Part shown: piece by piece, positions 1-7,027 of the stretch
How the letters are laid out: each line of letters starts with the position of its first letter
How positions within the stretch are numbered: the stretch's first letter is position 1
DNA from: Scatosoma sp045645245
GTDB lineage: Bacteria; Bacillota; Clostridia; Christensenellales; Borkfalkiaceae
Direction of reading: 5' to 3'
Assembly (NCBI GenBank): GCA_045645245.1
Contig: JAZRIK010000082.1
Span: 1-21,163, forward strand
Length of the DNA stretch: 21,163 nucleotides
Position numbers and translations under genes: made by a program
Notes under the pieces: model-generated
Database searches by the model: none
What the model saw: the letters and a program-made list of their open reading frames with translations, nothing else
Told to the model about the DNA's origin: nothing

Positions 1-2222
1 TGCATGTTCGAGCCCATGAGGGCACGGTTGGTATCGTCGTTTTCAAGGAATGGAATGAGCGCCGCCGCAACGGAAACGAGCTGTTTGGGCGAAACGTCCA
101 TATAGTCCATTTTTTCACGAGGCATTTCGGTAATATCGTTCTGATGACGACAGCCGACGCGTTCGTTGACGAATCTGTTTTCTTCGTCGAGCGGTCCGTT
201 CGCCTGCGCTACGATATATTTATCTTCTTCGTCCGCCGTCAAGTAATCGACGTGGGTGGTAACGATTCCCGTTTCCTTGTCCACACGGCGGTACGGGCTC
301 ATAATAAAGCCGTATTCGTTTACTTTTGCAAACGTAGCGAGCGACGTGATCAAACCGATGTTTTGACCTTCGGGCGTTTCGATAGGACACATACGGCCGT
401 AGTGCGTGTGGTGAATGTCACGTACTTCGAACGTAGCGCGGTCTCTGTTCAAACCGCCGGGGCCGAGTGCGGAAAGTTTACGCTTGTGCGTAAGTTCTGC
501 AATCGGGTTGGTTTGGTCCATAAATTGCGAGAGCTGGGACGAACCGAAGAATTCGCGAATGACTGCGGATACGGGACGAACGTTGATGAGCGCTTGGGGC
601 GTAATTTCCATCGGGTCTTGCGTAGCCATTCTTTCTTTGTTAAGGCGTTCTAATCTTGCAATACCTACGCGGAGTTGGTTTTGCAAAAGCTCGCCTACCG
701 AGCGCACGCGGCGGTTGCCAAGGTGGTCGATATTATCAATCGTGCCGATGCCGTACTTCAAATCAAGGTTGGTCGAAATGGAAGCAACGATATCGTCCAC
801 GGTCACGTGCTTGTGGCAAAGCTTGTCAATCAAAGGACGAATTTCTTTCTTTTGTTCTTTGGTAGGAACGGGGTGTTCGCTTGCCATAATTTCGTGGAAA
901 AGCTTACAAGCCGCAACAAATTTTCTGCGGTTGTCTCTTCTCTTTTCACGGTTCTTCTTTTCTTCCGGCTTTTCGTCCGGTTCTTCCGCTTTTTCTACCG
1001 TGTAGTAAAGCGCGTTGATATCGTCGGTGTATTTTTCCGCAACTTCTTCTACCGTCAACGTAGCGCACTCGTCAGCAAGCACCTTCGAGAACTTGTAGTT
1101 GGGATAGAATACGGTGGGCAATAAACCGAAATCCTTCGCCCTCACTTGTACGGGTACGTCGGAAATTTCCGCAAATTCTACCGTGTTGTTCGCGATGAGT
1201 TTGTGTTTGATTTCGCCCGCTTCTGCATCGTCAACGAGTACGTAAACTTCGTTGATACCGCAGTTTTGAATAGCGCGCGCTTGGTTTTCGGAAATCTTTT
1301 CCCCTTCATTTGCGAGTACTTCGCCCGTTTCAGGGTTGACAATCGTTTCCGCTACGCGGCAACCGGGAAGTCTGTATGCCAAATTGAGCTTTTTGTTGTA
1401 CTTGTATCTGCCCACTTTCGCAATGTCGTAGCGACGGGGGTCGAAGAACAAGTTGAAAAGGTGTGCTCTAACCGAGTCTTCGGTAGGCGCTTCGCCGGGA
1501 CGAAGACGGCGGTACAGCTCGTACAAACCGTCCGATTCGCTCTTTGCCGTATCTTTTGCAAGCGTCGATTCGATAATTTTATCGCCGGGGAACAAGTCTT
1601 CAATGGCGCGGTTAGAACCAAAGCCGAGCGCACGCAAAAGCACGGTCACGGGCAGTTTTTTCTTTCTGTCCACGCGAACGTAGAGTGCGTCTTGCGCGTC
1701 TTGTTCAAGTTCCAGCCAAGCACCGCGGTTGGGCATTACGGTCGAAGCGAACATTTCCTTACCCGTCTTGTCCTTGCTCGACGCGTTATAAACGCCGGGC
1801 GAACGAACGAGCTGGGAAACGATAACGCGTTCCGCGCCGTTGATGATGAACGCGCCGTTTTCCGTCATCAAAGGAATATCGCCCATAAACACTTCTTGGT
1901 CAAGAACTTCGTTCTTCACCTTGTTTACAAGACGCACTTTGACGCGCAAAGGAAGCGCGTACGTAGCGTCGCGGGTGCGACACTCTTTTTCGTCGTACTT
2001 GGGTTTGTCGCCAAATCTGTGCTCTAAAAAGTAGAGCTCAAAGTGGTCGGAATAGTCGGTAATCGGCGAGAAATCTTCAAAAACTTCGCTGATGCCTTCT
2101 TGAATGAAAGCATTGTAGCTGTCTTTTTGGATTTCAACGAGATCGGGAATATCGACCACTTCGTTGATTTTGCCAAATTTCCGTCTTTCGGTTTTGCCGT
2201 ACTTTGAAATAGGTAAATCCAT
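1..2222 (-). CDS. rpoB: RNA polymerase beta subunit, N-terminal two thirds (partial at window edge)
   Basis: This is the beta subunit of bacterial RNA polymerase, read leftwards and cut by the window edge after about 740 codons (full-length proteins are about 1150-1250 residues). It begins MDLPISKYGKTERRKFGKI. Diagnostic segments are DIDHLGNRRVRSVGELLQNQ (about 711-737), the rifampicin cluster SSQLSQFMDQ...THKRKLSALGPGG (about 455-525) and HTHYGRMCPIETPEGQNIGL (about 355-415). Position 531 of the E. coli numbering is Ser here (codon near 471-473), and the D516 and H526 equivalents are also wild type, so rifampicin sensitivity is inferred. A highly charged K/E/R stretch lies near residues 407-432. 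The ATG at 2220-2222 follows an AAAGGAG about 12 nt upstream. No rplJ or rplL precedes it; the upstream neighbour is the divergent rqcP. Confidence 0.98.
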   Translation of the reverse strand, partial: MDLPISKYGKTERRKFGKINEVVDIPDLVEIQKDSYNAFIQEGISEVFEDFSPITDYSDHFELYFLEHRFGDKPKYDEKECRTRDATYALPLRVKVRLVNKVKNEVLDQEVFMGDIPLMTENGAFIINGAERVIVSQLVRSPGVYNASSKDKTGKEMFASTVMPNRGAWLELEQDAQDALYVRVDRKKKLPVTVLLRALGFGSNRAIEDLFPGDKIIESTLAKDTAKSESDGLYELYRRLRPGEAPTEDSVRAHLFNLFFDPRRYDIAKVGRYKYNKKLNLAYRLPGCRVAETIVNPETGEVLANEGEKISENQARAIQNCGINEVYVLVDDAEAGEIKHKLIANNTVEFAEISDVPVQVRAKDFGLLPTVFYPNYKFSKVLADECATLTVEEVAEKYTDDINALYYTVEKAEEPDEKPEEKKNREKRRDNRRKFVAACKLFHEIMASEHPVPTKEQKKEIRPLIDKLCHKHVTVDDIVASISTNLDLKYGIGTIDNIDHLGNRRVRSVGELLQNQLRVGIARLERLNKERMATQDPMEITPQALINVRPVSAVIREFFGSSQLSQFMDQTNPIAELTHKRKLSALGPGGLNRDRATFEVRDIHHTHYGRMCPIETPEGQNIGLITSLATFAKVNEYGFIMSPYRRVDKETGIVTTHVDYLTADEEDKYIVAQANGPLDEENRFVNERVGCRHQNDITEMPREKMDYMDVSPKQLVSVAAALIPFLENDDTNRALMGSNM

Positions 2223-2325
2223 CTGCTATTTTTACTCCTTTATTTTCAGCGATCTACCGAGTATATCTTTTCATCGATAAAAATCTTATATTTTTTCCAT
2301 TTTTTGTTTTTTTGCCCGCCAACGC

Positions 2326-2354
2326 TTTACTTTTTGAAAAAGTTGCTGTATAAT
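2326..2354 (+). promoter_or_regulatory. candidate upstream promoter for rqcP-ispDF
   Basis: TTTACT (2326-2331), a 17-bp spacer, then TATAAT (2349-2354) points towards rqcP. The -35 box is only 4/6. If used, transcription would start near 2361, inside the region transcribed as the rpoB leader on the other strand, so the two 5' leaders would be complementary for roughly 85 nt. Confidence 0.4.
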
Positions 2355-2451
2355 ACCCATATAAAACATAGTTTTAAGGGCAATTTTTCGCCACTCAAAA
2401 ACCGCTTACGAGCGACATTACACCATTTTAAGCATAATGATACATTATTAA

Positions 2452-2480
2452 ATTATAATCGCCCTAAAACAAGAAGTCAA
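2452..2480 (-). promoter_or_regulatory. sigma-A promoter of rpoB
   Basis: On the minus strand, TTGACT (2480-2475) is followed after exactly 17 bp by TATAAT (2457-2452). Transcription would start near 2445, leaving a leader of about 220 nt before the rpoB ATG. I see no strong hairpin or known leader motif in that leader. The match is 5/6 plus 6/6 with optimal spacing. Confidence 0.75.
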
Positions 2481-2507
2481 GCATTTTTTTATCGCAAAAA
2501 ACATTTT

Positions 2508-2535
2508 TTGGAAAAAATTACGTTTTTTTTATAAA
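2508..2535 (+). promoter_or_regulatory. candidate proximal promoter for rqcP-ispDF
   Basis: TTGGAA (2508-2513), a 16-bp spacer and TATAAA (2530-2535) would start transcription near 2542, just before the rqcP ribosome binding site (AAAAGGA, about 2550-2556). It is an alternative or addition to the candidate at 2326-2354. Neither is a full consensus match. Confidence 0.35.
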
Positions 2536-2561
2536 AACGAGTGAAAATAAAAGGAATTTTT

Positions 2562-2804
2562 ATGAGAATCGACAAATTTTTGAAGGTATCGCGTATCTTG
2601 AAACGGCGCACCGTCGCGCAGGAAGCGTGCGGGGAAAATAAAGTGCTTATCAACGGCAAAATCGCCAAGCCGTCCACCGCCGTAAAGGTGGGCGACGAAG
2701 TAGAAGTGCTCTACACCGCCGGCTCGCTCAAATTCCGCGTGCTCCATATCAAAGAAACGGTGAAAAAGGACGAAGCGGCGTCTTTGTATGAGGTAATCGT
2801 ATGA
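2562..2804 (+). CDS. rqcP: RqcP-type S4-domain RNA-binding protein
   Basis: An 80-residue protein that is essentially one S4 RNA-binding domain (MRIDKFLKVSRILKRRT...VLINGKIAKPSTAVKVGDEVEVL). It matches the RqcP/YabO family, which works with RqcH on stalled 50S subunits to support poly-alanine tailing in bacterial ribosome-associated quality control; some relatives are called Hsp15-like. The ATG at 2562 is preferred over an in-frame GTG at 2541 because it has AAAAGGA at good spacing and gives the canonical MRxDKFLK start. The stop overlaps the next start (ATGA at 2801-2804), so translation is coupled to ispDF. Assignment to RqcP rather than another small S4 protein rests on size and sequence pattern. 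Confidence 0.88.
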   Translation: MRIDKFLKVSRILKRRTVAQEACGENKVLINGKIAKPSTAVKVGDEVEVLYTAGSLKFRVLHIKETVKKDEAASLYEVIV

Positions 2805-3928
2805 GAAAAACGGTATGCGCCGTCATTTGCGCCGCAGGCGCAAGCACGCGCGCAAATTTTTGCCAAAACAAGCTACTCGTCCCCTTTATGGGCGCAACGG
2901 CACTCGAAAAAAGCATTTCCGCGTTCGATTTTTCAGCGATTGACGAGATTATCGTCACCGCAAACGAAACGGATTTTGCTCAAATTTCCGCTATTTGTGA
3001 AAAATTTGCTCGTACACGCGTAGTGCGCGGCGGCGAAACGCGTATGCACTCGGTATATAACGCCCTGCAAACGGTAAAAAGCGATATCGTACTCATTCAC
3101 GACGGCGCGCGCCCGTTCGTCACGCGCGAAGCAATCGAAAATTGTCTGCAAAGCGTTGCAAGCTATGGCAGCGGCGTATGCGCCATCGATTGCGTGGATA
3201 CCCTGGCGCAAACCAACGACGGGCAAATTATTGCCGTGCCCAACCGCGATACGCTCAAACGCGTACAAACTCCGCAGGGCTTTTTCACGGAAAAAATTCG
3301 CTTTGCTTATGGGCAGGCAATGGAAAACGGCGAAACGAACTTTACCGACGATTCGTCCGTGTTCGCCAAATACTGTACTGCTCCGCGCATTTGCGCAGGC
3401 GCACGCGAAAATATGAAATTGACGTACGCGGAAGATTTTACCCCTTCCTATCGCTGCGGAATGGGTATCGACACGCACGCGTTTGGCAAAAATCAAGATT
3501 ATATTCTGCTTGCAGGCGTGCGCATTCCCGCTAAAAGCGGACTAATCGCACACAGCGACGGCGACGTGCTCGTTCACGCGCTGATGGACGCCCTGCTTTC
3601 CGCTTGCGGACTAAAAGATATCGGACATTATTTTCCCGATACGGACGAGAAATGGAAAGACGCAAATTCGATGCAAATGCTTGCGTTCGTTTTGGACATG
3701 GTATCGTCAAACGGCTATCAAGTGCAAAACGTATCGCTCGCTATTTTGGCGGAAACGCCCCGCCTTGCGCCGTATATGGACGAAATGAAAACTTCGCTTG
3801 CAAGCGCACTCAAAATCGACCCTACGCGGGTTGGAATTACCGCAGGCACCAACGAAAAGCTTGGCTATATCGGCGAAGGAAAAGGAATTACCGTCCACGC
3901 CTACGCGTTGTTATCGCTTACGCGGTAA
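2801..3928 (+). CDS. ispDF: bifunctional IspD/IspF enzyme (MEP pathway)
   Basis: A 375-residue fusion of two isoprenoid-precursor enzymes. Residues about 1-215 are IspD (MEP cytidylyltransferase): AAGASTR at 11-17, K24, HDGARPF at 100-106 and TDDSSVF at 182-188. Residues about 217-375 are IspF (MEcPP synthase): metal ligands in GMGIDTHAF (D224, H226) and H259 of DVLVHALMDALLSA, then GHYFPDTDEKWKDANS and TNEKLGYIGEGKGI. The usual PKQ near the IspD nucleotide loop reads NKLL, keeping the lysine. IspE activity between these two steps must be encoded elsewhere. The start overlaps the rqcP stop by 4 nt. The stop codon touches the first small palindrome of the following repeat block. Bacillus carries separate ispD and ispF; the fusion is known in some proteobacteria and clostridia. 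Confidence 0.95.
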   Translation: MRKTVCAVICAAGASTRANFCQNKLLVPFMGATALEKSISAFDFSAIDEIIVTANETDFAQISAICEKFARTRVVRGGETRMHSVYNALQTVKSDIVLIHDGARPFVTREAIENCLQSVASYGSGVCAIDCVDTLAQTNDGQIIAVPNRDTLKRVQTPQGFFTEKIRFAYGQAMENGETNFTDDSSVFAKYCTAPRICAGARENMKLTYAEDFTPSYRCGMGIDTHAFGKNQDYILLAGVRIPAKSGLIAHSDGDVLVHALMDALLSACGLKDIGHYFPDTDEKWKDANSMQMLAFVLDMVSSNGYQVQNVSLAILAETPRLAPYMDEMKTSLASALKIDPTRVGITAGTNEKLGYIGEGKGITVHAYALLSLTR

Positions 3929-4092
3929 ATTGCATAGCAATTCACTCTATCTTTGAGATTGCTTCATTTCATTCGCAATGACCCACTATTGTCATTGCGA
4001 GGGAGTGAAACGACCGCGGCAATCTCATTATTAATTTTACCATAACGCACACCGCAGGCGTGCAATTCACGGCGGCACAGCCGTCGTTTCAC
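3928..4092. repeat. small-palindrome repeat block A (between ispDF and radA)
   Basis: Three short hairpins with different stems: AATTGC/GCAATT, loop ATA (3928-3942); GCACACC/GGCGTGC, loop GCA with one mismatch (4047-4063); GGCGGC/GCCGTC, loop ACA with one G-T pair (4071-4085). They are followed by the near-constant linkers CAC (3943-3945, completing AATTCAC), AATTCAC (4064-4070) and GTTTCAC (4086-4092). A core at 4028-4048 (TTATT then AATTTTACCATAACGC) matches the core of block B at 8148-8170. A larger inverted repeat is embedded at 3955-4026. The block runs from the ispDF stop codon to just before the radA ribosome binding site. Confidence 0.8.
3955..4026. repeat. 72-bp imperfect inverted repeat
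   Basis: Outer arms GAGATTGC (3955-3962) and GCAATCTC (4019-4026) are exact, as are inner arms TCGCAATGAC (3973-3982) and GTCATTGCGA (3991-4000), around an 8-nt loop. The sides between are unequal (10 and 18 nt). The arm wording, TCATTGCGAG ... GCAATCTC, resembles a dispersed palindrome I recall from many bacterial genomes; that is recollection, not a search result. It could form a long hairpin in the ispDF-radA transcript. Confidence 0.75.
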
Positions 4093-4111
4093 TCGACTAA
4101 AAGGAGATTTT

Positions 4112-5512
4112 ATGCCCCAAAAACCCAAAACCCCCACCAGTCAATTCGTTTGCTCACAGTGCGGATACACAGCGCCCAAGTGGCTGGGCAAATGCCCCGA
4201 TTGCGGCAATTTCGGCACAATGCAGGAAGAGCTTGTGCGCGTAGAATCGCAGAGCGCGTCCGTGCGCGTCGGCGTTTCCAAAATGCAATCGCGCGCGCTG
4301 CCCCTTTCCAAAATCGGGTACGAAAAATTTGACCGCGTAAACAGCGGAATTGAAGAATTTGACACCGTTTTGGGCGGCGGAATCGTACGCGGTTCGCTCG
4401 TTTTACTCGGCGGCGACCCCGGTATCGGGAAATCCACTTTGCTCACCCAAGTTTCCGCGCATTTGGCGCAAAATTACAAGGTTTTATACGTGTCCGCGGA
4501 AGAGAGCTGTTCGCAGGTAAAAATGCGCTGCGAACGGTTGGGATTAAACTCGGAAAACCTGCTTCTACTCAACGAAACGTGCTTGGAAAATATCGAAATG
4601 GATTTGGACGGGTGCGAATTCGTCATCATCGACTCTATTCAAGCAGTCTATACGGAAACGCTTTCGAGTGCGGCAGGCAGCGTGGGACAGGTGCGCGAAT
4701 GCGCGGCGAAGCTGATGCGGATTGCCAAAGCCAACCAAATTACCTTTTTCATCATCGGCCACGTGACCAAGGAAGGCGCGCTGGCAGGTCCGAAAGTGCT
4801 GGAACATATTATGGATACCGTGCTGTATTTTGAAGGACAGCCGGAAGATAATTTTAAGCTGCTCCGCGCGGTGAAAAACCGCTTTGGCTCGGCACAGGAA
4901 GTGGGCGTATTCGAAATGACGGATTCGGGCGTAAAAAGCGTGCGCGATTATTCCGCCTTGTTTTTGTCCGAAACGCGCGGCGTTGCAGCGGGCTCGGCAG
5001 TCACTCCGTCCGAAAGCGGCAACCGCTGTATGAGTGTGGAAATTCAAACGCTGATTTCCCGCACCGCATACGGAATGCCCCGCAGAATGAGCTTGGGCGT
5101 CGATTATAACAAGCTGGTGGTACTCATTGCCGTTTTGGAAAAGCGGTGCGGTATTCCCTTCTTTAATTTAGACGTATATATCAACGCGATGGGCGGCATT
5201 AAGCTGGGCGAGCCGTCGGTGGATTTGGCAATTTGCGCAGCGCTTGCGAGCGCGGCAACCGACGTGCCCATCGACAAATATACCGCTATTTTCGGCGAAG
5301 TGGGCTTAACGGGCGAAATCCGTTCGGTCACGCGCGCGGATAAGCGCGTCAACGAATGCCTTAAAACAGGCTTCAAGCGCGTAATTTTACCCGCCAAGAA
5401 TATGAAAGCTTGTCAAAAATACGCGGATAAAATAGAGCTTATCCCCGTGCAGTACGTGGGACAAATGATCAAAGAGCTCGGCTTAAAATCGCCTAGCAAT
5501 CAAACGGTATAA
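4112..5512 (+). CDS. radA: DNA repair protein RadA
   Basis: A 466-residue RadA, an ATP-dependent RecA-like helicase that promotes branch migration during recombinational repair. In order it has an N-terminal C4 zinc finger (C14, C17, C28, C31), Walker A GDPGIGKST (101-109), Walker B VIIDS (171-175), the RadA signature KNRFG (255-259) and a Lon-protease-like C-terminal domain (about 285-460). Length is normal. The ATG has AAGGAG at 4101-4106. In many Firmicutes radA sits with disA and the isoprenoid genes; here it follows ispDF but disA is not in the window. The 183-nt gap upstream is filled by repeat block A; a strong terminator follows. Confidence 0.98.
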   Translation: MPQKPKTPTSQFVCSQCGYTAPKWLGKCPDCGNFGTMQEELVRVESQSASVRVGVSKMQSRALPLSKIGYEKFDRVNSGIEEFDTVLGGGIVRGSLVLLGGDPGIGKSTLLTQVSAHLAQNYKVLYVSAEESCSQVKMRCERLGLNSENLLLLNETCLENIEMDLDGCEFVIIDSIQAVYTETLSSAAGSVGQVRECAAKLMRIAKANQITFFIIGHVTKEGALAGPKVLEHIMDTVLYFEGQPEDNFKLLRAVKNRFGSAQEVGVFEMTDSGVKSVRDYSALFLSETRGVAAGSAVTPSESGNRCMSVEIQTLISRTAYGMPRRMSLGVDYNKLVVLIAVLEKRCGIPFFNLDVYINAMGGIKLGEPSVDLAICAALASAATDVPIDKYTAIFGEVGLTGEIRSVTRADKRVNECLKTGFKRVILPAKNMKACQKYADKIELIPVQYVGQMIKELGLKSPSNQTV

Positions 5513-5533
5513 TATAAAACGGCTTTTTTCTAC

Positions 5534-5565
5534 AAAAAACTTCGCTGGAACGGCGAAGTTTTTTT
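5534..5565 (+). terminator. intrinsic terminator after radA
   Basis: AACTTCGC pairs with GCGAAGTT around a 7-nt loop, extended by flanking A and T runs, followed by seven Ts. It lies 21 nt past the radA stop and ends 10 nt before the next promoter. Confidence 0.92.
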
Positions 5566-5575
5566 GTTTAATATA

Positions 5576-5604
5576 TTGACAATATACCTATTTTGGTGTA
5601 CAAT
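5576..5604 (+). promoter_or_regulatory. sigma-A promoter of the acyltransferase gene
   Basis: TTGACA (5576-5581), 17-bp spacer, TACAAT (5599-5604). The predicted start near 5611 gives a leader of about 23 nt before the ATG at 5634, with GGGGAAAA as ribosome binding site. Confidence 0.85.
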
Positions 5605-5633
5605 GAAAGCAAGAAAAACGCTCGGGGAAAAGT

Positions 5634-6899
5634 ATGAAAATAAAAGTTTGCAATTTACCGCTTGAAAAGGCGTTGTCGTTATCCGCACCCGCGCCTAAAA
5701 AGCCGACGAAACCGTGGTGGCTGTTTCGCACGCTCGTACGCATTTTATCCGTACCCGATTTAGTCGCAACCAAATTCAAATACGAAAAAATCGGTATGAA
5801 GAAAGCAGGAAAAGGTCCGTTTTTGATTTTGATGAACCATTCGAGCTTTATCGATCTAAAAATTGCGTCCAAGGTACTTTATCCCAAGCCCTATTATATC
5901 GTCAGCACCGCCGACGCACTCGTTGGGAAAGAATGGCTGATGCGCAAAATCGGCTGTATGCCCACGCCGAAATTTACGCCCGACGTTGCGTTGGCGCGGA
6001 ATATTGCACGCGCTTTACATCATCAAAAAACCAGCGTGTTATTATTCCCCGAAGCAGGGTATTCGTTCGACGGCTGCACCACTACTTTGCCCAGAAAGTT
6101 GGGCGGGCTTTTGAAACAGTTGAGCGTGACGGTACTCTCGCTGATCACCGACGGCGCGTTTTTACGGCAGCCGCTGTATAACAACTTACGTCTGCGCAAG
6201 GTGCAAACGAGTGCAAAGCTTTCCTGCCTTTTAACGAAAGAAGAAATCGAAGAAAAAACGGTGGAAGAATTAGACGCAATCATCGATAACGCGTTTGCGT
6301 TTGATAATTTCCGTTCGCAAGCGGAAAATAACGTAAGGGTGGACGACCCCAACCGCGCGGAAGGGCTGCACCGCGTTTTGTATAAATGCCCGCATTGCCA
6401 AGCGGAAAACCAAACGCTCGGCGAAGGTACTTCCCTGCGCTGCCGCGCCTGCGGAAAAGAATATATTATGAACGAGCTTGGTCAACTCTCCGCAACCGAC
6501 GGCGAAACGGAATTTACGCATATCCCCGACTGGTACAACTGGCAGCGCGAATGCGTAAAGCAAGAGCTTTTGGATAAAACGTACCGTTTGGAAACGGACG
6601 TAGAAGTAATTATGCTTTGCGGTTATAAGCAGCTTTATAAAATCGGGGACGGCAAGCTTACGCACGATGAAAACGGTTTTACTTTAACTGATTTTAGCGG
6701 TAATTTGATACATAAACAAGCGCCGCTCTATTCGTACAGCGTCAACGCCGATTATAACTGGTACGAGATAGGCGATATTATCTCCATCGGCGATAAAAAG
6801 CGGCAATTTTACTGTATTCCCAAATCGGGCGTTTCGGTGACGAAAGCACGGTTTGCCGCGGAAGAATTGTATAAAATTTTGAAAGAAAACTTAAAATAA
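5634..6899 (+). CDS. PlsC-like acyltransferase with zinc ribbon and extra C-terminal domain
   Basis: A 421-residue protein. Residues about 55-240 carry a glycerolipid acyltransferase (PlsC/LPLAT) domain: HX4D motif in NHSSFID (H69, D74) and FPEAGYSFDG (138-147) in place of the classic FPEGTRS block. This domain normally moves an acyl chain to lysophosphatidate or a related acceptor at the membrane; the acceptor here is unknown. A four-cysteine zinc ribbon follows (C252, C255, C270, C273). The last 140 residues have no family I recognise and look like a compact beta-rich domain. Canonical PlsC is about 200-250 residues, so the C-terminal half is extra. It is monocistronic, with its own promoter, and convergent with ddh. 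No clear signal peptide; a hydrophobic patch near 28-42 could contact the membrane. Confidence 0.8.
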   Translation: MKIKVCNLPLEKALSLSAPAPKKPTKPWWLFRTLVRILSVPDLVATKFKYEKIGMKKAGKGPFLILMNHSSFIDLKIASKVLYPKPYYIVSTADALVGKEWLMRKIGCMPTPKFTPDVALARNIARALHHQKTSVLLFPEAGYSFDGCTTTLPRKLGGLLKQLSVTVLSLITDGAFLRQPLYNNLRLRKVQTSAKLSCLLTKEEIEEKTVEELDAIIDNAFAFDNFRSQAENNVRVDDPNRAEGLHRVLYKCPHCQAENQTLGEGTSLRCRACGKEYIMNELGQLSATDGETEFTHIPDWYNWQRECVKQELLDKTYRLETDVEVIMLCGYKQLYKIGDGKLTHDENGFTLTDFSGNLIHKQAPLYSYSVNADYNWYEIGDIISIGDKKRQFYCIPKSGVSVTKARFAAEELYKILKENLK

Positions 6900-6972
6900 A
6901 AGGCGATGTCATAGAGAATGGTTGATTTAGCAAAAATTCACTTTTTGCGGTTGACGAGAAAAATACAAAACC

Positions 6973-7009
6973 AAGGGGAGGGTATGCGTTCATCGCATAC
7001 CTGCCCCTT
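6973..7009. repeat. hairpin between convergent genes, carrying a repeated motif
   Basis: A 16-bp stem with a 5-nt TTCAT loop (left arm 6973-6988, right arm 6994-7009), broken by one A-G mismatch and one G-T pair. It sits between the 3' ends of the acyltransferase gene (+) and ddh (-). It lacks a proper T run on either side, so it is an atypical terminator at best. Its right arm and the next bases (6996-7018) match 14285-14309 at about 22 of 25 positions. The rest of the 128-nt gap holds nothing I recognise. Confidence 0.6.
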
Positions 7010-7027
7010 ATCTTTGTTTGAAATGAA

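Noticed and set aside
144..2034. Long plus-strand reading frames opposite rpoB
   Set aside because: They are shadows of a highly conserved gene; no ribosome binding sites or recognisable families.
2541..2561. GTG start for rqcP
   Set aside because: It would overlap the AAAAGGA site and add residues not found in the family; the ATG at 2562 is better.
6973..7009. Standard bidirectional terminator
   Set aside because: The stem is strong but neither side has a clear T run, unlike the eight obvious terminators in this window; kept as a hairpin/repeat.
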